27,117 bases of DNA from CAYMJK01 sp043101635 (GCA_043101635.1 JBICIE010000033.1:1-27117), one strand, 5' to 3'; positions 14,201 to 22,866 are shown, counted from the stretch's first letter. The notes: a model not told the origin generated them from the sequence alone. Program-made: numbers and translations.

Positions 14201-16889
14201 CCTTCGTAATCGCCTGCTTCGCCGCGTGATACCCTTCCCACGGATCCCGCTTCAGGTGCGCCAGCCGGCGCAGCACGCTGCGCACATTGAACTCCGCCGG
14301 CGGGCGCGACGGGCTCAGCTCCTCCCATGACAGCGGCGTCGAGACCGTCGCGCCGTCCCGGGCCCGCGTCGAGTAGGCGCCCACGGCCGTCGCGCCCTGC
14401 TGATTCCGCAGATTGTCGATGTAGATGCGCCCCCCCCGCATGTGCCTGGCCTGCGTCGCCACGAAGTTCCGCGGCGCCATCCGCACCAGCCTGTCGGCGA
14501 TCGCCTTGGTGAAGGCCTTGGCCTCGGCCCAGTCGGTCCGCCGCTGTATCGGGATCAGCAGGTGGGCGCCGGCGCCGCCGCTGGTCTTGATGAAGCTCGC
14601 AAGTCCCAGGTCCTCCAGCACGCTTCGCACCACCCGCGCGCTCTCGACGATGTGCTCCCACGTGATCCCCGGGCCGGGATCGAGGTCGAGGATCAGGTGA
14701 TCCGGCCGGTCGGGCCGGTCGATCTTCGAGCCCCACGGGTGGATCTCCAGCACCCCCATCTGCACCAGCGACAGCAGCCCGTCGCGGTCCCTGATGACGA
14801 TGGACGGGCCATCCGGATCGTCCTCGATGGTCACGCCGTGGATGGCATCGGGAAATCCCTCGCCGAGATGGCGCTGGTAGAAGCGCTCGCCGGTCAGCCC
14901 CAGCGGGCAGCGCACCAGGCTCAGCGGGCGATCGACCACGTGCGGCAGGATCCAGTCGGCCACCTGCGCGTAGTACTCGGCGATGTCGCGCTTTGTCAGC
15001 CGCTCATCCGGGTAGACGATGCGATCCGGATTGCTGATGCGCACGCCTGCGACGATGGCATCCGACGGCTCGCCCGACTTCTTGACTACGCGCGTGACGA
15101 CCTTGGGCTTGGGGCCGGGATTGCCCCGCCCGCTCCGCGGCTGCTTGACATCGGCGCCAGCGACCGGCGTGCGCTCCAGCCGCGCCTGCTTCGCCTCGAT
15201 GTCCGGCCGCAGTCCGCGGAACACTGGGAAACGCACCAGCCCCTCGTCCGTCCACGCCGCGAACTCGACCTCGGCGACGAGGTGCGGGCGCACCCAATGC
15301 GCCTTCTTTGCCTCCGGATCATTGACTGGGCCATCGAACGGGCACTTGCGCTGCGCGCGCTGAAGCAACTCTTCGTGTATGGACTCCAGCGACGCGTCGG
15401 TGAAGCCAGAACCTACCCGCCCGCAGTACACCAGTTTCCCGGCCTCGTACGCCCCGATGAACAGCGCCCCGAAGTGCGCGCGCGAGCCGGACGGATCGCT
15501 CCATCCCCCGACCACGAACTCCTGGCGCTGCACGCCCTTGATCTTCAGCCAGCTATGGGCCCGGCGCGACTCGTAGTGCGAACTTGCCCGCTTGGAGACG
15601 ATCCCCTCGACGCCCCCTGCGATGGCCTGCTCCAGCACGGTGGGGCCCTTGCCACGGATGTGCGCGCAGTACTGCACGCTCGGACGCGCCAGCGGCGCGG
15701 CCTCCAGCAGCGCCTCCAGCGCCCGCTTGCGCTCGATCAGCGGACTCTTGCGCAGGTCATACCCGTCGAGATGCAGCATATCGAACACGAAGTACACGAA
15801 CGCCCGCTGCGTGTAGCCGCGGAAGGCGTTCTGCAGGGCCTGAAAGTCCGAGACGCCGCGCTTGTCAAGCACCACGACCTCGCCGTCAAGGACGGCCTGG
15901 CGCACGGTCAGGCGCGCCAGACTGCTGGCGACGGGCCCGAACCTGTCCGTCCAGTCGTGCCCATTGCGCGTCCGCAGGCGCACCTCGCCGTTCTCGATGT
16001 GCGCCACCAGGCGATACCCGTCCAGCTTGACCTCGTGCAGCCAGTCGTCGCCATCCGGCGCCTGCCCCGCCGGCGTCGCAAGCTGCGGCCTGATCACGCC
16101 CGGCATCGGCGCCTTGCGCGCGCCGGCAGGGTACCCCCCCACTCCGTGGGGGGTCGTCTCTCCCTGGTCTCCCGCGCTGCGGGGCTGGCTTGAGGTCGCC
16201 TCAGCGTCCGGCGCGCCCGCCCCCAACGGAGTCGGGGGGTATCCGGGAGCAGGCCCGATCGGGCGTTCGCCCCCGCGCGTCCACGCCCGCTGCGGATCGG
16301 CCGCAATCTCCCGCATCGTGCGTCCGCTCAGGGCGCTGCGCGGCTCATGCGCCTGGATGTCGAACTCCGACAATGCGCGCGCCTCCGCATCCTGCTTCTT
16401 GATCAGCAGCCAGTTCTTGCCATCGTCATCCGCCTTGCCACCCATCCGCGCCAGCACCCAGTCGCCGCGGAGCTTGGCGCCGTGCAGCCGGAACTTGAAG
16501 TCGCCCTTGGCAAGCCCTTCCACCGGGTCGCTCAGCGGCTCCCATTCGCCGACATCCCACAGCATCACGGTCCCGGCGCCGTACTCGCCCTTCGGGATGA
16601 CGCCCTCGAACGATCCGTACTCGATCGGGTGATCCTCGGTCCGCACCGCCAGCGGCTTCTGCGACGGGTCCAGGCTCGGCCCCTTGGGCACGGCCCAGCT
16701 CAGGAGCACGCCCTCCATCTCCAGGCGCAGGTCGTAGTGCAGGCGCCGGGCCTGGTGCTTCTGGATGCAGTAGAGCCGGCCGGACGGGCTGCGGGCTGCT
16801 TCTCCCGCCGGCTCGCTGGTGCGCGCAAAATCGCGTTTCTGGCGATACTCGCCGAGGTCCGCGCCGGACTTGCCTGTTTGCTTCGCCAC
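14175..16889 (-). CDS. ligD: Multifunctional DNA ligase D (phosphoesterase-ligase-polymerase)
   Basis: A 904-aa repair enzyme for non-homologous end joining with Ku. Order is phosphoesterase, ligase, polymerase, as in Pseudomonas. The 3'-phosphoesterase (~38-165) has HYDLRLE and RTEDHPIEYGSFEG. The ATP-dependent ligase has EVKLDGYR (nucleotidyl Lys near 288) and DGEVVVLD. The primase-polymerase (~600-900) has HLILDLDPGPG (metal-binding Asp pair) and KTSGGAGAHLLIP. Residues ~215-254 are an in-frame palindromic element placed in the linker between phosphoesterase and ligase. The start is GTG 16889 with a weak ribosome site. The C-terminus (AIERLSD) and stop lie in a dispersed repeat. It is divergent from ku, 149 bp apart. 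Confidence 0.96.
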   Translation of the reverse strand: MAKQTGKSGADLGEYRQKRDFARTSEPAGEAARSPSGRLYCIQKHQARRLHYDLRLEMEGVLLSWAVPKGPSLDPSQKPLAVRTEDHPIEYGSFEGVIPKGEYGAGTVMLWDVGEWEPLSDPVEGLAKGDFKFRLHGAKLRGDWVLARMGGKADDDGKNWLLIKKQDAEARALSEFDIQAHEPRSALSGRTMREIAADPQRAWTRGGERPIGPAPGYPPTPLGAGAPDAEATSSQPRSAGDQGETTPHGVGGYPAGARKAPMPGVIRPQLATPAGQAPDGDDWLHEVKLDGYRLVAHIENGEVRLRTRNGHDWTDRFGPVASSLARLTVRQAVLDGEVVVLDKRGVSDFQALQNAFRGYTQRAFVYFVFDMLHLDGYDLRKSPLIERKRALEALLEAAPLARPSVQYCAHIRGKGPTVLEQAIAGGVEGIVSKRASSHYESRRAHSWLKIKGVQRQEFVVGGWSDPSGSRAHFGALFIGAYEAGKLVYCGRVGSGFTDASLESIHEELLQRAQRKCPFDGPVNDPEAKKAHWVRPHLVAEVEFAAWTDEGLVRFPVFRGLRPDIEAKQARLERTPVAGADVKQPRSGRGNPGPKPKVVTRVVKKSGEPSDAIVAGVRISNPDRIVYPDERLTKRDIAEYYAQVADWILPHVVDRPLSLVRCPLGLTGERFYQRHLGEGFPDAIHGVTIEDDPDGPSIVIRDRDGLLSLVQMGVLEIHPWGSKIDRPDRPDHLILDLDPGPGITWEHIVESARVVRSVLEDLGLASFIKTSGGAGAHLLIPIQRRTDWAEAKAFTKAIADRLVRMAPRNFVATQARHMRGGRIYIDNLRNQQGATAVGAYSTRARDGATVSTPLSWEELSPSRPPAEFNVRSVLRRLAHLKRDPWEGYHAAKQAITKGAIERLSD
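16129..16246. repeat. Palindromic element inserted in frame in ligD
   Basis: The left end (16129-16153) is identical over 25 bp to 2848-2872 in purL. The right end (about 16220-16246) is an inverted, slightly diverged copy (CCAACGGAGTCGGGGGGTAT). The element is about 118 bp and adds about 40 residues. Both junction peptides contain GYPP or GGYP, showing the ends are read in opposite sense. Confidence 0.75.
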
Positions 16890-16988
16890 GCTCTGGAATG
16901 ATTGGGGATTGTTCGGGACTCCTTGGTCCCATCTCGGTTATTGCGAGGTCGGAGCCACACTGATCGCCGATGACCCTCCTCCGCACGG

Positions 16989-16994
16989 TATATT
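16989..16994 (+). promoter_or_regulatory. Possible -10 element TATATT upstream of ku
   Basis: TATATT lies 44 bp before the ku start in otherwise GC-rich DNA between the divergent ligD and ku genes. No clear -35 is seen at normal spacing. Confidence 0.35.
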
Positions 16995-17038
16995 CGGTTG
17001 GCGGCCGGGATGCGCCGCCAGCCTCCCAGGAGCGACCG

Positions 17039-17956
17039 ATGGCCCCACGGGCAATGTGGACAGGGCAGTTGCGCCTCTCGCTGGTCAGCTTCGGCGTGCG
17101 CCTGTACTCGGCCACGGAGAGCTCCGGCAAGGTCTCGATGAACCAGTTGCACAAGGACTGCCACCAGCGCGTCCGCAATCAACTGGTCTGCCCGACGCAC
17201 GGGCCGATCGGGCGCGACGAGATCGTCAAGGGTTACGAGTACGAGAAGGACAGCTACGTCATCATCGAGCAGGAGGATCTCGACAAGATCCGCCTCGAGA
17301 GCACCAAGACCATCGAACTGACCGAATTCGTCGACGAAGGCGACATCGACCCGCTCTACGTCGACAGCCCGTACTTCCTCGGCCCGGATGGCAAGGTCGC
17401 CGAGGAGGCCTTCAACGTCATTCACGAGGCGCTCAAGAAGACCGGCAAGGTCGGCATTGGCAGGGTGGTGATGTACGGGCGCGAGCGCATCGTGGCGCTC
17501 AAGCCCGAGGGGCGCGGCTTCCTGCTCACCACGCTGCGCTACGCCGGCGAGGTGCGCTCCTCCGCCGACCTGTTCAAGGACATCAAGGTCGGCGAGGTGG
17601 ACGAGGAGCAGCTCGAACTCGCCACCAGCATCATCGAGAAGAAGGCGGCTGAGTTCGATCCAAGCGAGTTCACCGACCGCTACCAGGAGGCCTTCTTCGA
17701 CATCGTCAAGGCCAAGGTCGAGGGTGAGGAGCCGGTGATCGTCGATGAGGAGGCGACGCCGCGCAGCTTCAACTTCATGGACGCCCTGCGCCAGAGCGTC
17801 GAGGAGGCTGAGCAGGAGAAGGCGGCCCGCAAGAAGCCGGACAAGAAGACGGAGAAGAAGCCCGCCGCGGCGTCCAAGAAGGCCCCGGCCAAGAAGCCCG
17901 CGGCCAGGAGCGCCACTGGCGACACCCAGAAGAAGACCCGCAAGAAGCGGGCGTAG
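17039..17956 (+). CDS. ku: DNA end-binding protein Ku
   Basis: A 305-aa bacterial Ku, which as a homodimeric ring binds double-strand ends and recruits LigD. The N-terminus (WTGQLRLSLVSFGVRLYSAT) and the bridge region (LVYxx-like GRVVMYGRERIVALKPEG, then LLTTLRYAGEVR) match the family. The Ku core ends near 255. The tail (~262-305) is a Lys/Ala/Pro-rich extension (KKPAAASKKAPAKKPAARS), like mycobacterial and Pseudomonas Ku tails that help DNA binding. ATG 17039 has AGGAG nine bases upstream; an in-frame ATG at 16970 is unlikely, as it lies upstream of the -10-like sequence. Confidence 0.95.
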   Translation: MAPRAMWTGQLRLSLVSFGVRLYSATESSGKVSMNQLHKDCHQRVRNQLVCPTHGPIGRDEIVKGYEYEKDSYVIIEQEDLDKIRLESTKTIELTEFVDEGDIDPLYVDSPYFLGPDGKVAEEAFNVIHEALKKTGKVGIGRVVMYGRERIVALKPEGRGFLLTTLRYAGEVRSSADLFKDIKVGEVDEEQLELATSIIEKKAAEFDPSEFTDRYQEAFFDIVKAKVEGEEPVIVDEEATPRSFNFMDALRQSVEEAEQEKAARKKPDKKTEKKPAAASKKAPAKKPAARSATGDTQKKTRKKRA

Positions 17957-17964
17957 CCTCCTTG

Positions 17965-17983
17965 ACGGGCGGAGGCCCGTTTC
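17965..17983 (+). terminator. Hairpin with short T-run after ku
   Basis: ACGGGC and GCCCGT form a six-pair stem around GGAG, followed by TT. It starts 8 bp after the ku stop. The T-run is short, so it could weaken rather than end transcription into the next gene. Confidence 0.45.
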
Positions 17984-18016
17984 CAGCCGACAGCAGCCCA
18001 GGGATGGGGCGTCACC

Positions 18017-19231
18017 ATGACCGCGTTGAAGGAGCAACCGGCGCAGCAGCAGGCCCTCAAGGGCCACCGCGTGGCCTTCACCGGCCGCCTCGACTCGATA
18101 TCGCGGCGTGAGGCCCAGAACCTCGTCCGCGCTGCTGGCGCCGAGCCACTTGACGATGTCACCCGCCGCTGCACGATGCTCGTCATCGGTATGCGCGGCT
18201 GGCCGCTGGCCGAGGATGGCCGCCTCAGCGCCAAACTCCGCCGTGCGGAGAAGCTCCGGGCCGCCGGCGGCAGGATCCAGATCATCAGCGAGCAGCGTTT
18301 CCGCGAGCTTGCAGGCCTCGCCGAGGCCCGCCGCGAGACGAAGAGCTTCAGCATCGACCGTGTCGCCGAATCGTCCGGAGTCAGCGCCGAGACCATTCAC
18401 CGTTGGGAGCGCTTCGGCCTCGTCCATGCCGATCCTGACGGCCGCTACGACTTCCGGGACATCGTCTCGGCCCGCACGCTCGCCGAGCTTGCCGCCCGCG
18501 GCGTGCGCCCCGGCGTGATCCGCGACAGCCTCGCGGCGCTGGCCCGCACGCTGCCGGGAACGGATCGCCCGCTCAGCCAGCTCAAGCTGATCGCGTCAGA
18601 AGATGGCGAACTGCTCGCCGCCTTCGAGGGCGCCCTGCTCGACCCCACCGGCCAGCACATCATCGACTTCGAAAGAGCCCCGAGCGCAAGCTCGGGGGCC
18701 CACGCCTCAGGCGCAGCCGAGATCGACCCGCGCCCCCTCCCCCGCCCAACCACCGCGCACGTCATCGTGCAGGCCGAATCTCCCGACGAAGCCTTCGACC
18801 GCGCCTGCTGGCTCGAAGCCGAGGAGCGCTTCGAAGAAGCCGCAGACGCCTACCGCAGCGTCGCCGCCCGCCAGCCCCAGCGCGCCGACGCCTGGTACAA
18901 CCTCGGCAACGTCCTGCGCGCGCAGGGCCGCCGCGAAGCCGCCGAGGAGATCTATCAGATCGCGACCTCCGTCGATCCGCGCCACGCGCTGGCCTGGTAC
19001 AACCTTGCCGATGTGCTGGAAGAGCAGGGCGCCCTGCACAGCGCGACCGAAGCGCTCGCCAAGGCCCTGACCGCCGATCCGCAGTTCGCCGATGCCCACT
19101 TCAACCGCGCAAGCTGCCTGATGCGCCTCGGGCGCAGCGCCGATGCGCGCGCCCACTGGCAGGCCTATCTGAAGCTCGACAGTTCCAGCGAATGGGCCCG
19201 GCAGGCCCGCGAGGCGCTGGAGGCGTCGTAG
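18017..19231 (+). CDS. BRCT-MerR-TPR fusion protein
   Basis: A 404-aa protein with an uncommon domain order. Residues ~13-95 look like a BRCT domain (LKGHRVAFTGRLDSISRREA, then AGAEPLDDVTRRCTMLVIG). Residues ~110-180 match a MerR-type helix-turn-helix (FSIDRVAESSGVSAETIHRW, then ERFGLVHAD). Residues ~245-395 hold about four TPR units (RADAWYNLGNVLRAQGRREAA, HALAWYNLADVLEEQG). BRCT binds phosphoproteins or DNA ends, MerR heads bind DNA, and TPRs bind proteins, so a scaffold or regulator is plausible. Its place 60 bp after ku suggests a link to end joining or damage response; this is inference. A hairpin-forming repeat lies in the linker at ~221-228. xylB starts 15 bp after its stop. Confidence 0.85.
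   Translation: MTALKEQPAQQQALKGHRVAFTGRLDSISRREAQNLVRAAGAEPLDDVTRRCTMLVIGMRGWPLAEDGRLSAKLRRAEKLRAAGGRIQIISEQRFRELAGLAEARRETKSFSIDRVAESSGVSAETIHRWERFGLVHADPDGRYDFRDIVSARTLAELAARGVRPGVIRDSLAALARTLPGTDRPLSQLKLIASEDGELLAAFEGALLDPTGQHIIDFERAPSASSGAHASGAAEIDPRPLPRPTTAHVIVQAESPDEAFDRACWLEAEERFEEAADAYRSVAARQPQRADAWYNLGNVLRAQGRREAAEEIYQIATSVDPRHALAWYNLADVLEEQGALHSATEALAKALTADPQFADAHFNRASCLMRLGRSADARAHWQAYLKLDSSSEWARQAREALEAS
18677..18699. repeat. Hairpin repeat with GCAA loop inside the BRCT-MerR-TPR gene
   Basis: GCCCCGAGC (18677-18685) and GCTCGGGGGC (18690-18699) pair around a GCAA tetraloop of the GNRA class. It encodes APSASSG in the linker between the MerR and TPR parts. Confidence 0.65.
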
Positions 19232-19246
19232 CCGTACCCTCCCGGC

Positions 19247-20797
19247 ATGGCTGACTGCCTCCTCGGGATCGACATCGGCACATCCTCGACCAAGGCGGCG
19301 CTGATTGATGTCCGCGGCGCCGTTGTGGCCAGCGCCACCCGTCCCCACACCATCAGCATGCCCCGCCCCGGCTGGTCGGAGCAGGATCCGGCCCAGTGGT
19401 GGGAGGCGACCGCCGGCGCCGTGCGCGAGGCGCTCCAGCGCGCCCCGACTGCCCGGGTCCTCGGCATCGGCCTCAGCGGCCAGATGCACGGGTCGGTGCT
19501 GCTCAATCAGCATGCAATCGACTCGGATGGGCGCGACGCTCCGGCCCTGCGCCCCGCGCTGCTCTGGAACGATCAGCGCACCAGCGCCCAGTGCGCCCAG
19601 ATCGAGCAGGCCGTCGGCGGCCGGCGCGCACTCGTCGAACTCGTCGGCAACGCCGCCATCCCCGGCTTCACCCTCCCCAAAATCCTCTGGCTCCGCGAGC
19701 ACGAGCCGGACATCTTCGCGCGCGCCGCGGCGATCATGCTGCCCAAGGACTACATCCGCTTCCGCCTCACCGGCGAGATCGCCACCGATGTCGGCGATGG
19801 CGCCGGCACGCTGCTGATGGATGTCGATCACCGCGCCTGGAGCGAGCGCATCTGCGCTGCGGTCGATCTCGATCCGACCCTGCTTCCGCCGATCGTCGAG
19901 TCGGCCCAGACGGTTGCGCCCCTCAGCGAGTGGGCCGCCGGCGAGTTGGGGCTCGCCCCCGGCGTCCCCGTCGTCGGCGGCTCCGGTGACAACATGACCG
20001 GCGCCGTCGGCGCCGGCGTCGTGCGACCGGGCAGCGCGCTGGCCATCCTCGGCACCAGCGGTGTGATCTATGCCCACGCGGCGCGCCCGCATCGCGACCT
20101 GCCTGCGCAGGATCCGGTCGGCCGGCTGCACACCATGTGCGCAGCCGATGGCGATGGCCAGCATCCCGGCGCCTGGTGCGTCACCGGCTGCATGCTCTCC
20201 GCCGCCGGCTCGCTGGCCTGGGCCCACGACACGCTCTGGGCGCACGAGTCCTACGAGACGCTCTTCGCCGAGGCCGCCGGCGCTGCGCCCGGCTGCGCCG
20301 GCCTCGCCTTCCTGCCCTACCTCACCGGCGAGCGCTGCCCCTATCCGGATCCGCAGGCCCGCGCCGGCTGGATCGGCCTCACCGCCCGCCACACCCGGGC
20401 CGACATGGTCCGCGCCATCCTCGAGGGCGTCAGCTTCGGGATGGCCCAGATCCTCGAACTCGCCACGGACGCCGGCGTGGCCATCGACGAGGTCCGGACC
20501 AGCGGCGGCGGCGCCAGATCGCCCGAGTGGCGGGCAATCCTCGCAACCGCCCTCGGCCGCCCGGTGGTCCCGACGGACGCCCAGCAGGAGGGCGGCGCCT
20601 TCGGCGCAGCGCTGCTCGCCGGCGTCGGCGCGGGCGTCTGGCCCTCGGTCGCCGCCGCCTGCGACGCCACCGTCCGCACGCTGGAGCCCACCGAGCCGGA
20701 TGCCGCCGCGGCAGAGGCGATGGGGCGCGCCCGCGCCGTGTACGATGGCCTCTACCTCGATCTGCGCGACCGCTTCGGGCAGATGGCCGAGGTCTGA
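19247..20797 (+). CDS. xylB: Xylulokinase
   Basis: A 516-aa FGGY-family sugar kinase that phosphorylates D-xylulose. The first actin-like domain starts LLGIDIGTSSTKAALID (ATP/phosphate loop), with the GLSGQMHGSVLL motif that marks xylulokinases and LLWNDQRT. The catalytic base is the Asp in GGSGDNMTGAVGAG (Asp248). Later come ILGTSGV, LPYLTGERCPYPDP and EGVSFG. Length is normal for the family. No clear Shine-Dalgarno sequence precedes the ATG; the upstream stop is 15 bp away. An isomerase gene follows by 20 bp, giving a xylose pair. Confidence 0.93.
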   Translation: MADCLLGIDIGTSSTKAALIDVRGAVVASATRPHTISMPRPGWSEQDPAQWWEATAGAVREALQRAPTARVLGIGLSGQMHGSVLLNQHAIDSDGRDAPALRPALLWNDQRTSAQCAQIEQAVGGRRALVELVGNAAIPGFTLPKILWLREHEPDIFARAAAIMLPKDYIRFRLTGEIATDVGDGAGTLLMDVDHRAWSERICAAVDLDPTLLPPIVESAQTVAPLSEWAAGELGLAPGVPVVGGSGDNMTGAVGAGVVRPGSALAILGTSGVIYAHAARPHRDLPAQDPVGRLHTMCAADGDGQHPGAWCVTGCMLSAAGSLAWAHDTLWAHESYETLFAEAAGAAPGCAGLAFLPYLTGERCPYPDPQARAGWIGLTARHTRADMVRAILEGVSFGMAQILELATDAGVAIDEVRTSGGGARSPEWRAILATALGRPVVPTDAQQEGGAFGAALLAGVGAGVWPSVAAACDATVRTLEPTEPDAAAAEAMGRARAVYDGLYLDLRDRFGQMAEV

Positions 20798-20817
20798 TCC
20801 CGAGGGAGACCCGCGAC

Positions 20818-21969
20818 ATGCCACTGCAGGATCTGCGCCCGCAGGCGACCCGGCGCACGCCCGATGAGATGATCGCCCATCTGCGCAGCTTCGAGCTGGA
20901 GCCGAGGTTCTCCGCGGGCATCTGGTACTTCTCTCCGGCAAACAGCCGCTTCCACGACAAGTACCAGCCGGAGCTGTCCATCGAGTGGCGCCTCGGCATG
21001 GCCGGCAAGCTCAAGGATCGCGGCCTCGCCGCGCTGGAAGCCCACTATCCCAACGAGATCAACGAGGAGAATCTCGATCTCTGGCGCGACTTCTGCAGCG
21101 ACACCGGCATCCGCCTGCTCACGGTCATCCCGCTGCTGTTCTGGGACAAGCAGTTCGAGTGGGGCTCGCTGAGCAACCCGATCGCCGAGGTCCGCGAGGC
21201 CGCCATCACGCGCACGCGCCGCGCCCTGGAACTCAACCGGCAGCTCGATACCGACTTCGCAATCGTCTGGCCCGGCATCGACGGCTTCGAAAATCCGTTC
21301 GGGCTCGACCAGCGCGCCATGCGCGACCGTTTCGCGGATGGCCTCGCCGAGGCCATGGACGCGGTCCCGGGCGTGCGCATCGCCTTCGAGCCCAAGCCGT
21401 ACGAGCCGCGCGGGCGCATCCTCTTCGGGCTCACGCCCGAGGGCGTGCTGCTGGGGCGCATGGTCGAGGAGCGCCTGCGGGCGCCCGACAACCGCAGCCT
21501 GCTCGATGACGGCCACAGGCTCATGTGCCTCAACCCGGAGGTCGGCCACGCGCTGATGGGCTTCGAGGATCTGTCCGGCGCCTTCAGTTGGCCGCTGTCG
21601 GAAGCGCGACTCGCGCACACGCACTGGAACAGCCAGCCGCTGGGCAACTACGACCAGGATCTCAACGCCGGCGTCATCAGCCCCGAGCAGATGGAGGCCG
21701 CGCTGTACACGCTGAAGATGCACGGGTACCGCGGCTACTTCGGCATCGACATCAACCCCGAGCGGATGGGCGTGGATGTCGCGATCGGCAACTCGATGGA
21801 TGCCATCCGGGCCGCCTGCGACCGCATCAACGGCCTCGACCACGCCTCCATCATCGAGTCGCACGCCCGGCCGGATGAAGGCCGCGGCTGGCTGGAGGCC
21901 CACCTGATCCGGGCCCGCGCTTCCCGCCCGGAGAAGCTGCCGAAGCTGGTCCCGCTGCGGCGGGACTGA
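20818..21969 (+). CDS. Xylose-isomerase-like sugar isomerase
   Basis: A 383-aa TIM-barrel protein with most of the D-xylose isomerase metal and catalytic set. FEPKPYEPR matches the E-x-K motif of metal site 1, LNPEVGH supplies the next Glu and His, YDQDL supplies the Asp pair, and GIDIN the last Asp. The His of EAHYPNEI aligns with the ring-opening His of xylose isomerase. One ligand differs: the FHIDLN segment reads AHTHWN, so the Asp is a His. It is therefore xylA-like but may act on another sugar; the neighbouring xylB favours xylose. GGGAG precedes the ATG. The stop lies just before a repeat-rich convergent gap. Confidence 0.82.
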   Translation: MPLQDLRPQATRRTPDEMIAHLRSFELEPRFSAGIWYFSPANSRFHDKYQPELSIEWRLGMAGKLKDRGLAALEAHYPNEINEENLDLWRDFCSDTGIRLLTVIPLLFWDKQFEWGSLSNPIAEVREAAITRTRRALELNRQLDTDFAIVWPGIDGFENPFGLDQRAMRDRFADGLAEAMDAVPGVRIAFEPKPYEPRGRILFGLTPEGVLLGRMVEERLRAPDNRSLLDDGHRLMCLNPEVGHALMGFEDLSGAFSWPLSEARLAHTHWNSQPLGNYDQDLNAGVISPEQMEAALYTLKMHGYRGYFGIDINPERMGVDVAIGNSMDAIRAACDRINGLDHASIIESHARPDEGRGWLEAHLIRARASRPEKLPKLVPLRRD

Positions 21970-21980
21970 GACGGAAGACA

Positions 21981-22070
21981 GGAACGCAGAGGGCGCAGAG
22001 GGAGCGCAGAGGACGCAGAGGGGGGAGGGGGCAGAAGAGGCAGGAACCACAGATGGCACAGATGGGGCAC
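21981..22070. repeat. CGCAGAGG repeats and ACCACAGATG repeat
   Basis: 21981-22021 holds about five GCAGAG units (AACGCAGAGGGCGCAGAGGG and following). 22041-22070 holds GGAACCACAGATGGCACAGA, an inverted near-copy of 14132-14160. Both are intergenic, between the convergent isomerase and the 251-aa gene. The CGCAGAGG type recurs at 25711-25753 (inverted) and 26591-26632. Confidence 0.85.
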
Positions 22071-22086
22071 TGATAGAGCTTCTACC

Positions 22087-22842
22087 TCACGGGTCCGGCA
22101 ATGGCCCGCTCGAAACGGGGACGGGATGAAAGGGGTGGCGGTAGCCGCATTCAGGGCAGGTGGCGCACGGCTCAATCGGGCGACGAAGCTGGGCGGGCTT
22201 CAGAAGCTCATATCCGCACCGGATGCACTTGCCTCCGCGGATCGCCCGGCGTATTCGGCGCCGATCGCGCGCCACACACACCGAGAGGATGCCGACGACC
22301 GCGAGGAGCAGGAGTCCGCTCAACACAAGGAAGCTGATCAGCCTTGCGGACTGCAGCGCCAGCCCGTTGAAGAAGCTGGCGCCGAACAGGGCGCCGGCTG
22401 CGAGAAGGGCCGCCAGGAGCGCCGGTCGCATGAACGCGGCGCCGAGGATCGGCAGTCGCCTGGGCTCGTGGACCCACGCGACGGCGCCCCAGTCCGGATG
22501 TGTCGGCCGAAGCCGGGCAACGCGGCGACGCACTAGCTCCATCGAAACTGTCCGACGAGAGATTGCCCGGTAGCCCGCTACGGCGAGCAGGGCGCACGCG
22601 ATCAACCCAAGCCCTGAGAGTGCGAGGCTCAACTGCGGCTGCGATCGGCCTAAAACCGCTGCCGCCAGCAGCAGGATGATGCAAGCCGTCAGCCATCGGC
22701 CGAGGCGTGGACCGCTGCGACTTCGAGACTGGCGCCCATATCGCCAGGCCCAGCCGTGCCAGCCGAAGAAGAAGGTGTTGAAGTCGTAGAAGGCAAGGCG
22801 CGCCCACGGACTTGACCGAATGAATGCACGTTTGCCTCGCAT
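22087..22842 (-). CDS. Multi-helix membrane protein with C-terminal zinc ribbon, unknown
   Basis: A 251-aa protein. Hydrophobic helices lie at about 48-66, 70-88, 133-153 and 163-185. The C-terminus has CIRCGYELL and CPECGYRHPF, two CxxC pairs forming a probable zinc ribbon of the CxxCGY...CPECG type frequent in planctomycetes. It differs from the three smaller zinc-ribbon genes upstream in N-terminus, ribbon sequence and ending, and has no ISE tail or trailing GC hairpin. It lies behind a start-codon stump (22867-22896) of that smaller family, as if placed downstream of its control region. Function is unknown; the ribbon suggests protein or nucleic-acid contact at the inner face of the membrane. 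Confidence 0.8.
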   Translation of the reverse strand: MRGKRAFIRSSPWARLAFYDFNTFFFGWHGWAWRYGRQSRSRSGPRLGRWLTACIILLLAAAVLGRSQPQLSLALSGLGLIACALLAVAGYRAISRRTVSMELVRRRVARLRPTHPDWGAVAWVHEPRRLPILGAAFMRPALLAALLAAGALFGASFFNGLALQSARLISFLVLSGLLLLAVVGILSVCVARDRRRIRRAIRGGKCIRCGYELLKPAQLRRPIEPCATCPECGYRHPFHPVPVSSGPLPDP

Positions 22843-22866
22843 GTCGAGTGCCGTTCGCCCCTCCGA

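Noticed and set aside
14442..16193. Plus-strand open frame of 583 codons opposite ligD
   Set aside because: It is antisense to the conserved LigD domains, with no motif or ribosome site; explained by high GC content.
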